Assembly (NCBI GenBank): GCA_000695745.1
Contig: ASHK01000667.1
Span: 1-5,465 of the forward strand
Source: Vibrio madracius
GTDB lineage: Bacteria; Pseudomonadota; Gammaproteobacteria; Enterobacterales; Vibrionaceae
DNA: 5,465 nt
Direction: 5' to 3'
Shown: positions 1 through 5,465 of the stretch, piece by piece
Numbering within the stretch: the stretch's first letter is position 1
Layout of the letters: each line of letters begins with the position of its first letter
Position numbers and translations under genes: made by a program
The notes under the pieces: model-generated
The model's database searches: none
Told to the model about the DNA's origin: nothing
Seen by the model: the letters and a program-made list of their open reading frames with translations, nothing else

Positions 1-561
1 AATAATAAACCCTTCGCGCCAGCTATAATGAAAGGTTAGAAAGCCCACCAGCAAAGGAATCATCGCACCACCGACATTATGTGCTGTATTCCAAAGCGAC
101 CAGAAAAATCCTCTTTCGGTTCTGGAGTACCAGGTGGTCAAAAGCTTGGAGCAAGACGGCCAGCCCCAACCTTGGAACCAAGCATTAACAATCCATAAGC
201 TGGCAAGAACAAACAGCGAACTCGACAAACCAAAGACAATATTAACCACTCCACTGGCAATAAGCCCGATCCCCATAAAGTAACGAGGGTTGGAACGGTC
301 GGAGATAATACCTGAGACAAATTTTGATAGCCCATACATCAAATAGAACATGGTACCCATCATGCCGATATCTCCCTTGTCTAAACCAAGGTCGGCAATA
401 AGTGCAGGCGCGGTGTAATTGAAGGTTTTTCGGGTGAGATAAAAACCGGCATAGCCGAGATACATTCCCAGCATGATGTGAAAACGCCAGTACCGATAGC
501 GAGTATCGACACTCGCGCTATCTTGATGTTTCATCTGTTGTTCTGCTACTTTGACTGTCAT
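1..561 (-). CDS. uhpC: UhpC, MFS-type hexose-phosphate sensor (partial, C-terminus outside window)
   Basis: The reading frame is open from an ATG at 561-559 to the window edge and gives the first 187 residues of a protein that is about 440 residues in E. coli. UhpC is a transporter-like inner-membrane receptor that senses external glucose-6-phosphate and signals to UhpB. What is seen: a short hydrophilic N-terminus, then RYRYW (residues 21-25), the first membrane segment followed by YLTRKTFN (41-48, the counterpart of YFTRKSFN in E. coli), GLSKFVSGIISDRS (77-90, the MFS loop 2-3 signature) and SRTERG...LWNTAHNVGGA (146-166), all characteristic of the UhpC/UhpT/GlpT family. The start follows the uhpB stop by 11 nt, and a GGGG Shine-Dalgarno-like stretch (568-571) lies 6 nt before the ATG, so it should be co-transcribed with uhpAB. 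No frameshift is visible in this part. RYRYW and the position after uhpB favour UhpC over a second transporter. Confidence 0.93.
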   Translation of the reverse strand, partial: MTVKVAEQQMKHQDSASVDTRYRYWRFHIMLGMYLGYAGFYLTRKTFNYTAPALIADLGLDKGDIGMMGTMFYLMYGLSKFVSGIISDRSNPRYFMGIGLIASGVVNIVFGLSSSLFVLASLWIVNAWFQGWGWPSCSKLLTTWYSRTERGFFWSLWNTAHNVGGAMIPLLVGFLTFHYSWREGFII

Positions 562-572
562 GAACTACCCCG

Positions 573-2084
573 CTACACCAATGGAAGTCGTGCATCGATT
601 TCGGTACCACGTTGTGTTTCATCTCCGTCAACAACGCTGCGAATCTCAAACTGGCCACCTAACGCTTGAACACGCTCTTTCATGCCTTTAAGGCCAAACC
701 CTTTTTGGCTATCTTGAAGCGGAAAGCCAATGCCATCATCAGCAATCTTCAGCGTGATTGTCGCATCAATGACGAGCTCTATTCGCACCTGTTTGGCTTG
801 AGCGTATTTGAGAATGTTATTCAGCGCTTCTTGGCATAAACGGAACAAAGTAACCTCCATCATATCTGAGAGCACTCGCTGGCTAACATTGTCGACAGTA
901 AATTCGACTTCAATACCAAGCTGTTCAAACTCCATCTCACGCACCATTTGCTGAATAGCGGAGATCACGTCTAAATCATCCAAGGTTTTTGGTCTTAATC
1001 GAGTAAGCAGTCCTTTTGTGGTGTCATAGACATTCAGAGACAAGGATTCAATGGTATCAGCGCAACCAATGCTCAAATCAGGATTGTTGACGCGCTTAAT
1101 AATGCTCGCTTGCGTTCGAATAGCAGTGATATTCTGACCAATTTCATCATGCAGTTCGCGAGCAATGTCCTTACGCACCGACTCTTCCGCTTGCACCAAC
1201 TGTTTCGCTAAGTGCTTATTGCGAGTAAGTTCAGATCGAAGCTGATGGTTTAAATCGCGCTGTCTCTGCACCGCCACACCCAGCAATATTCCCGTTAATG
1301 ATTGAGCACTTATCGATAACAGCAAGTCCGTGACTTCCAGCTGTGACACCCCACTACGCGCCGCTATTAATGCACAACTATTAAGAAGCGTACCTAGCAG
1401 AGCACCTGCCATCCATAACGAAACGCAAGCAAGATGATGGGTATTGCCAAACAAAACGGAGCAAAGCGCCTAAGCTCGTCAGGCAGCCCGACTTGCAGAG
1501 AAATGCTCACCGCAAACAGTGCAATGAACAGCAAAATCGGCTTATAGTGAAATTCGATTGGTTGATGGATGAGGTTAGATGTCAAAGGTCGCCACGTACT
1601 TTGAAACAGGTAATTCCAGATGAGGTAACAGCTCGGCACCAGCATAAGCCCCGCCGTAATACTCACCAAACCGACGAAACTCAGAGAGTCACTATGACTA
1701 CCGACAACAAGCATGTTAATCAGAGCGCAGGCAACAATCGCTGCGGCTTGAATAAGTAATCGTCGCCACTGAGCTCCTTGATAATAACGCTCAGCAACCA
1801 AGGCAACAGGAATACTTAACGCACTAGCAACCAAAATGGCCGACCACTGAGGCTGCGCAAGCAAAATAGCCAGAGAGATGGTTAAGCACCACTCAGCAGC
1901 ATAAACGGCACCCCAGTATTTTTTAGCGGCATGCAGGGTAATTCCAAGCCTAAGGGCGAACGGGAAAAACAAGAATTGCCAACTCAGCGTCATTAACGAA
2001 GTAATAGGAAATCACCCATAAACAAAACCAACTGCACAGGGTTATCAGCCATGCACTGGCGCTGGCAACAAGGTAAGTTCGCAT
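573..2084 (-). pseudogene. uhpB: UhpB sensor histidine kinase, interrupted by two compensating frameshifts
   Basis: UhpB is the inner-membrane kinase that, with UhpC, phosphorylates UhpA in response to external glucose-6-phosphate. The ATG at 2084-2082 overlaps the uhpA stop by one base (TAATG), which suggests translational coupling. Three frames must be joined. The first begins [12 protein letters not shown] and runs to about 1965, where an extra base in the G3/A5 run at 1962-1969 breaks it. The second runs to about 1405, where one base seems missing from a short C run (1405-1406). The third ends at TAG 575-573. Joined, it is 503 residues (E. coli about 500): a hydrophobic multi-span N-terminal half, a HisKA_3 phosphoacceptor motif ARELHDEIGQ with His near residue 312, an N-box QEALNN (about 418-423), G1 DDGIGF (449-454) and G2 GFGLKGM (462-468). 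All catalytic motifs are intact. As read, translation stops at TAG 1947-1945 after about 44 residues. The cause may be a real mutation or base-calling error. Confidence 0.88.
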
Positions 2085-2693
2085 TACAACGTCGCTTCTG
2101 CCCTAAACAACTTGGCAAGTTCCACATTGTTTTGACAGCAAGTTTATCCAGTGCATTAGCACGATGGACATGAACGGTTTTGTGACTTAATCCAAGTTCG
2201 GCCGCTACCGCTTTCACATCGAGTCCCGTCGCCAAGAGCTCTGACACTTCATATTCACGTTTAGTGAGTCGAGATAAGGCTTGTTGGAACGGTCTTGGAG
2301 AAGCCAGTTTCATGGCAATATCCGGGGTAAGATAACAACCACCGTTGGCACTGGTTCGCACCGCTTGAATCAGTTCATCAGGACTGCAACGTTTGGTCAA
2401 ATAACCAAGTGCACCTAATTCCAATGCCTTTTCCACCATAGCAGGAGAGTCATGCACACTGAGCATCACACAAGCAATGCCCTTAGGAATCGACTCTAAT
2501 AACGCGAGACCACTTTCGTCCGGCATCGAGATATCCAGAATACATACCTGCACACCACTGCCCGGCAGCCTCTTTTAGCTTCTTCAACCGAGCTAAACTC
2601 ACCGACTACATTAATGTCTTCCTCTAGATTAAGTAATTGAGCAAACCCAGAACGTACGATGATGTGGTCATCCACTAAAACAACATTGATCAT
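2084..2693 (-). pseudogene. uhpA: UhpA response regulator, interrupted by two single-base deletions
   Basis: UhpA is a NarL/LuxR-type response regulator that activates uhpT when phosphorylated by UhpB. The ATG at 2693-2691 begins [20 protein letters not shown], nearly the E. coli N-terminus; an in-frame upstream TTG (2759) is not supported by homology. After residue 41 the frame is lost near 2567-2572: reading needs one more base (GGCTG where GGNCTG is expected) to continue as [10 protein letters not shown] second base is missing from the T run at 2130-2133 (AAAAC for expected AAAAAC on the coding strand); correcting it gives K-N-N-V-E-L-A-K-L and a stop at 2086-2084. The corrected protein is 203 residues: acidic pair D8/D9, phosphoacceptor D54 (ILDISMPD), S79, K101, then a LuxR-type HTH starting LTKRE (143-147) with recognition helix [11 protein letters not shown] (168-178). 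As read, the product is about 65 residues with no output domain. No strong Shine-Dalgarno is visible. Mutation and sequence error cannot be separated here. Confidence 0.9.
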
Positions 2694-2774
2694 GATGAAG
2701 TACCGACTAGAGAAAGGCGAAAAATGGGGTAACTTAACGCCGACGCATCGATTAAGCAAATAGCGTTTGGTTCT
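2694..2774 (-). other. uhpT-uhpA spacer, presumed uhpA promoter region
   Basis: This stretch lies between the uhpT terminator and the uhpA start and should carry the uhpABC promoter, because the terminator would block most read-through from uhpT. I see no convincing promoter. The best minus-strand candidate is TTGCTT (2759-2754) with TTAAGT (2737-2732) at 16 bp, and the second hexamer matches the sigma-70 -10 consensus at only three positions. No inverted repeat or CRP-like site is visible. Confidence 0.3.
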
Positions 2775-2841
2775 AAAAAAGCGCTATCTATGATTCCAAT
2801 GGCTCAGGCAAACCAAATGCGAAATCGTAGACAGCGCTTTT
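2775..2841 (-). terminator. Rho-independent terminator after uhpT
   Basis: The 18-nt arms at 2824-2841 and 2777-2794 are complementary at 17 positions (one G-U, one C-A mismatch). Their base is GCGCT/AGCGC, and a six-T tract follows on the minus strand (2780-2775). The loop is about 29 nt. The structure begins 10 nt after the uhpT stop codon. The arms end in four A/T pairs on both sides, so it could also act in the plus direction, although no plus-strand gene approaches it. Confidence 0.85.
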
Positions 2842-2851
2842 CAGGGGTATA

Positions 2852-4243
2852 TTAAGCCGTAACTTGTTGTAACTGCTTCTTAGCTTTACGAATTTTCTTC
2901 TCTTCTGCGATAGCTACGAAGACAAGTAGACCGATACAAATCGCTGCAGATGTATCCAGAGCCGCAAAGGTGCCTTTCCATCCAGTTAGACCAAAGATAG
3001 GCGTACCATCGGCGATCATACCTAAACCTAACTTCGCGAAGCTGTCACCAATGAGGTAAGCAAACGTACCTTTCACGCCGTCGGCAACGCTGATGGCTTT
3101 CTTAGGAACGAAACCTACTGCCGCTACACCAATAAGTAGTTGAGGACCAAAGACTAGGAAACCTAAGACAAATAGCGATGCAAGATACATAAGTTCACTT
3201 GTCGCATGTTGATAGAATTCCAAGCTTACGATGATTAGCGCTAATGACACACACGCAACCAGAGCGCGACGACCATTTGCCAAATCAGACAGGTAACCCC
3301 AAAGTAAGGTACCCACTAACGCACCGACTTCGAATAAAGTGAAGCCTGAGATTGCCGTTTCTTTGGATAGACCAAGTTCTTGATAGGCATAAACCGTTGA
3401 CCATTGGTCGATACCGATACGCACGATATACAAGAAGATGTTGGCAAAACACAGTAGCCAAATCACTTTGTTTTTAAGTACATACTCAACAAAGATTTCA
3501 CGCTTGGTCATTTGGTTTTCTTCAGCCGCTTCGTCTTCTTCACTCACTGCTTCATCAAATAACTCTTCTACTTTACCTAGACCGTAAGCTTCTGGAGAGT
3601 CACTACCGTAACGAAGACCAAAGAAACCAACCACCAAAGCTATCAGAGACGGGAACACAAACATACCAATAACGTGGCCATCAAACAGGTAGTTAGCACC
3701 GAATAGCGCAACACCCGCCGCACCTGCACCACCTACGTTATGCGACATGTTCCAAAGACCAAGGTATGAACCACGCTTGTTACGTGGCGTCCACTTAGTA
3801 ATGGTTGAATAACTAGAAGGTCCACCGGTACTTTGGAAGAAACCACTTAGTGCATAAAATGCAATCATTAGGAATAGACTAACGCTGCCGCCACCCATAC
3901 TGAAACTGAAGCCAAGCATCGCAAGACCTGAAAGGATCAGCATAAACGGAAGGAACTGTTTGGTGTTCTTGCCATCGGCATAGTAGGACACCACTGTTTT
4001 ACCAATACCGTAAGTGATGGAGAAACCAAGACCAATCAAACCAAGTTCAGTCATGGAAAGCCCATAGTTCGAAATCATATCGTTTTGCGCGATATTGAAG
4101 TTCTTACGAATCAGGTACATGGTCATGTAACCGATAAAGACCACTAAATAGGACTGTAAGAAGGGTTTAAACCACATTTTGCGTCTTTGCTCGACGGGAA
4201 GATCCAACGTCGGCTTACGCACTTGCTCTAGAAATTTCAACAT
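2852..4243 (-). CDS. uhpT: UhpT, hexose-6-phosphate:phosphate antiporter
   Basis: UhpT is an inner-membrane MFS transporter of the organophosphate:phosphate antiporter family. It takes up glucose-6-phosphate and related sugar phosphates in exchange for inorganic phosphate, and it is a known entry route for fosfomycin. The 463 residues equal the E. coli length, and the two align by eye without gaps over the segments checked. Residues reported as essential or specificity-determining in E. coli are conserved at the same numbers: R46 (MYLIRKNFN), K82 (GIGKT), R275 ([10 protein letters not shown]), D388 and K391 (ADGVKG). C265 is also kept, but E. coli C143 is serine here. Twelve membrane segments are expected, with an acidic central loop (about residues 226-243). 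The ATG is preceded by AAGGA (4254-4250) at 6 nt. The gene is monocistronic in appearance: its own regulated promoter lies upstream and a terminator immediately downstream. The reading frame is clean, in contrast to uhpAB. Confidence 0.97.
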   Translation of the reverse strand: MLKFLEQVRKPTLDLPVEQRRKMWFKPFLQSYLVVFIGYMTMYLIRKNFNIAQNDMISNYGLSMTELGLIGLGFSITYGIGKTVVSYYADGKNTKQFLPFMLILSGLAMLGFSFSMGGGSVSLFLMIAFYALSGFFQSTGGPSSYSTITKWTPRNKRGSYLGLWNMSHNVGGAGAAGVALFGANYLFDGHVIGMFVFPSLIALVVGFFGLRYGSDSPEAYGLGKVEELFDEAVSEEDEAAEENQMTKREIFVEYVLKNKVIWLLCFANIFLYIVRIGIDQWSTVYAYQELGLSKETAISGFTLFEVGALVGTLLWGYLSDLANGRRALVACVSLALIIVSLEFYQHATSELMYLASLFVLGFLVFGPQLLIGVAAVGFVPKKAISVADGVKGTFAYLIGDSFAKLGLGMIADGTPIFGLTGWKGTFAALDTSAAICIGLLVFVAIAEEKKIRKAKKQLQQVTA

Positions 4244-4249
4244 GATGAA

Positions 4250-4254
4250 TCCTT
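4250..4254 (-). promoter_or_regulatory. uhpT ribosome binding site
   Basis: AAGGA lies 6 nt upstream of the uhpT ATG on the minus strand. It is the clearest Shine-Dalgarno in the window and fixes the start that gives exact length agreement with E. coli UhpT. Confidence 0.8.
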
Positions 4255-4337
4255 AGACTCTCAACATAAGGCAACGCAACCTGAAGAACGACTCTGAGTC
4301 ACTCTTGGTTTGGTGCAAAAAGTAAATTCGTTTGAGG

Positions 4338-4358
4338 TTCAGCGCTGATGGCGCTGAA
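4338..4358 (-). other. Hairpin near the 5' end of the uhpT leader
   Basis: TTCAGCGC and GCGCTGAA form a perfect 8-bp stem with a 5-nt loop (CATCA). If transcription starts near 4366, the hairpin begins about 8 nt into a leader of roughly 120 nt. There is no T tract, so it is not an intrinsic terminator. It may stabilise the mRNA end or be a protein or RNA target; the role is unknown. Confidence 0.5.
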
Positions 4359-4372
4359 AATCTATGGACGAG

Positions 4373-4378
4373 AGTGTA
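4373..4378 (-). promoter_or_regulatory. Proposed -10 element of the uhpT promoter
   Basis: The hexamer TACACT matches the sigma-70 -10 consensus at four of six positions. The sequence 17 bp upstream (AAGCCA) is a poor -35, as expected for an activator-dependent promoter. Placing the last base at -7 puts the start site near 4366, which in turn puts the inverted repeat at -64 and the CRP-like site at -103.5. The agreement with the E. coli layout is the main reason for choosing this hexamer. Confidence 0.55.
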
Positions 4379-4413
4379 AGAATCGGTGGGTAAAATGGCT
4401 TGAGAGGCGGTCT

Positions 4414-4443
4414 TAGGAACACTAGGAAAAATTCCTAGTGTTC
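4414..4443 (-). promoter_or_regulatory. Proposed UhpA operator: perfect inverted repeat plus a third half-site
   Basis: GAACACTAGGAA and TTCCTAGTGTTC form perfect 12-bp arms (4443-4432 and 4428-4417) around a 3-nt spacer. TTCCTA recurs at 4419-4414, nine bases on from the copy in the right arm, so there are three copies of the half-site. The repeat is centred at 4430, about -64 from the proposed uhpT start. In E. coli the main UhpA-binding element is also near -64, with weaker sites between it and -32. There is no T tract after the repeat on either strand, which argues against a helicase terminator. Assignment to UhpA is inferred from position. Confidence 0.65.
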
Positions 4444-4458
4444 GCTCGTAACCAAAGA

Positions 4459-4480
4459 ATACGTGAAATACATCACAGAT
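4459..4480 (-). promoter_or_regulatory. CRP (cAMP receptor protein) binding site for uhpT
   Basis: On the minus strand TGTGATGTATTTCACG (4477-4462) matches TGTGA-N6-TCACA at nine of ten defined bases. Its centre at 4469.5 is 39.5 bp upstream of the inverted-repeat centre and 103.5 bp upstream of the proposed start site. This equals the CRP position I recall for E. coli uhpT and indicates catabolite control of uptake. Confidence 0.8.
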
Positions 4481-4503
4481 GTCGGGGTTTACCAGAGCTC
4501 ATT

Positions 4504-4520
4504 GTTAGCTGCTAGCTAAC
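4504..4520. repeat. Small perfect inverted repeat over the helicase stop codon
   Basis: GTTAGCT and AGCTAAC form 7-bp arms with a 3-nt loop, and the helicase TAG (4518-4516) lies inside. No T tract follows on the minus strand, so it is not a standard terminator. It may protect the mRNA 3' end or be chance. Confidence 0.35.
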
Positions 4521-5465
4521 GTTTCTTGCTTTTAAACTGGCTCGCGCGCGTCTTTTTATTCGTCCGTCGATTCGCCTGTTTGTCTCGTTTAGGGCGCTTG
4601 CTTTCCCCTGTTGATGGCAGATCGGTCACTGGGAATTCAGCGAGTTGTTCCAGTCTAAGTTCTCGAGATGTTAACTGCCGAATCGCTTCTAGATGAGCGG
4701 TTTCACCATGACACACTAACGATAGCGCTTGTCCTACATTTCCAGCTCGGGCAGTACGCCCTACTCGGTGCACGTAAACAGCGGGATCACTTGGCAGTTC
4801 ATAGTTGATTACGACTGGGAGGTCGTCAACATGAATACCACGCGCCAAAATATCCGTCGCTATTAATACTTGAATCTTGCCTTGCTTGAATGCATGCAAA
4901 GTTTGCTCACGCTCTGCTTGCTCTTTATTGCCATGCAGTGCACCACTCGTGATGCCAGCCTTATTGAGTTTTTTACAAAGAGCATCGGCATTGTCTCTCG
5001 CACCGATAAACACCAGTATTTGCGGCCATTGATGTTGAGTAATTTGTTTGATCAGCACATTAGCTTTGCTGCCTTTGTTGACCAAGTAAAGCGACTCAGT
5101 AACTTGCGCAACAACACTATTGGCTTGATTCGCTGACACTTTGACAGGGTTACTGAGCAGTGTCATGACTTTTGCTTCCAGCGGTTCAGGCAGCGTCGCC
5201 GAGAACATTAAGGTTTGTTTTCTGTGGCTTAGTCGATCCATTATGCTCTGGATATCTGGCCAAAAACCCATGTCGAGTAACCGGTCAACCTCATCCAGCA
5301 CGACAGCGTCAATACCTTGAGTGTCCACTCGCTGTTTGTTGATGATATCGAGCAAACGTCCTGGCGTTGCCACTACGATTTCTGGAGCGGCATCGAGCTG
5401 ATGTATCTGTTGCTCTGCATCCTCTCCACCACAAACCACAGCGACCGAATAGCCTAGTAGCGTCG
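4516..5465 (-). CDS. DEAD-box ATP-dependent RNA helicase (partial, N-terminus outside window)
   Basis: The frame is open from the window edge to TAG at 4518-4516 and gives the last 315 residues of an RNA-remodelling helicase. The GTG at 5439 is an internal valine, not a start, because the frame continues upstream (TLLGYSVAVVCGGED). Visible motifs, numbered within this fragment: TPGR (Ib, 33-36), DEVD (II, 57-60), SAT (III, 88-90), a second RecA-like domain with ILVFIGAR (149-156), ATDILARGIH (V, 202-211) and HRVGRTARAG (VI, 232-241). The Q motif and motif I lie outside. Motif II has valine where DEAD has alanine. The last 30 or so residues are rich in lysine and arginine, a typical RNA-binding tail. 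It resembles the RhlE group, but I cannot assign a specific symbol. No functional link to uhp is apparent. Confidence 0.92.
   Translation of the reverse strand, partial: TLLGYSVAVVCGGEDAEQQIHQLDAAPEIVVATPGRLLDIINKQRVDTQGIDAVVLDEVDRLLDMGFWPDIQSIMDRLSHRKQTLMFSATLPEPLEAKVMTLLSNPVKVSANQANSVVAQVTESLYLVNKGSKANVLIKQITQHQWPQILVFIGARDNADALCKKLNKAGITSGALHGNKEQAEREQTLHAFKQGKIQVLIATDILARGIHVDDLPVVINYELPSDPAVYVHRVGRTARAGNVGQALSLVCHGETAHLEAIRQLTSRELRLEQLAEFPVTDLPSTGESKRPKRDKQANRRTNKKTRASQFKSKKR

Noticed and set aside
138..335. Minus-strand open frame of 65 codons
   Set aside because: It lies in a different frame within uhpC, whose true frame is continuous and clearly homologous.
478..669. Plus-strand open frame of 63 codons across the uhpB-uhpC junction
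   Set aside because: Both genes on the minus strand are well supported here; this frame is a shadow.
1493..1759. Plus-strand open frame of 88 codons
   Set aside because: It lies antisense inside uhpB, has no recognisable domain, and has a composition typical of a shadow frame.
2084..2693. Programmed ribosomal frameshifting in uhpA or uhpB
   Set aside because: Four shifts in two directions would be needed. None sits on a canonical slippery heptamer with a clear stimulatory structure, and known homologues are read in a single frame.
2496..2759. An 87-residue minus-strand protein starting at a TTG at 2759
   Set aside because: Homology to UhpA begins at the internal ATG (2693). The extra 22 residues have no counterpart, and the C-terminal end is frameshift nonsense.
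4417..4443. Terminator of the helicase gene
   Set aside because: The stem is perfect, but no T tract follows on the minus strand, it lies over 70 nt from the stop, and its position fits an operator better.
4870..5136. Plus-strand open frame of 88 codons
   Set aside because: It is antisense to the conserved helicase core, with no recognisable family.

Overview
The window looks like a gamma-proteobacterial chromosome segment, most likely from a Vibrio or close relative. UhpT is very close to the enterobacterial protein in length and in every key residue checked, while UhpA, UhpB and UhpC are more diverged. The genus is an inference from protein style and base composition; nothing in the window proves it. 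Every gene lies on the minus strand, so the biological order runs from high to low coordinates: RNA helicase (its start is outside the window), uhpT, uhpA, uhpB, uhpC (its end is outside the window).

Region by region (minus-strand reading). 5465-4516 is the C-terminal two thirds of a DEAD-box RNA helicase with a DEVD form of motif II and a basic tail. 4515-4244 is a control region for uhpT. It holds a strong CRP-like site, a perfect 12-bp-arm inverted repeat proposed as the UhpA operator, a -10-like hexamer, and a leader of about 120 nt that contains a hairpin. 4243-2852 is intact uhpT, the hexose-phosphate:phosphate antiporter. 2841-2775 is an intrinsic terminator. 2693-2084 is uhpA (response regulator), 2084-573 is uhpB (membrane histidine kinase) and 561-1 is the first 187 codons of uhpC (MFS-type glucose-6-phosphate sensor).

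Together these form the system by which a cell senses external glucose-6-phosphate (UhpC with UhpB), phosphorylates UhpA, and switches on uhpT. The gene order is uhpT then uhpABC, with a terminator between them, unlike the uhpABCT order of Escherichia coli. The regulatory spacing upstream of uhpT nevertheless matches what I recall for E. coli: CRP at -103.5 and the main UhpA element at about -64.

The main anomaly is that uhpA and uhpB each carry two single-base frameshifts: three apparent deletions and one insertion, all within about 1.2 kb. uhpC (visible part), uhpT and the helicase read cleanly. Once the shifts are corrected, both proteins are full length with every catalytic residue present, so the lesions are either very recent or sequence errors. 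If real, the strain should not induce uhpT and should be less sensitive to fosfomycin. I found no novel system; the window is a known sugar-phosphate uptake locus with a broken or mis-sequenced regulator pair.
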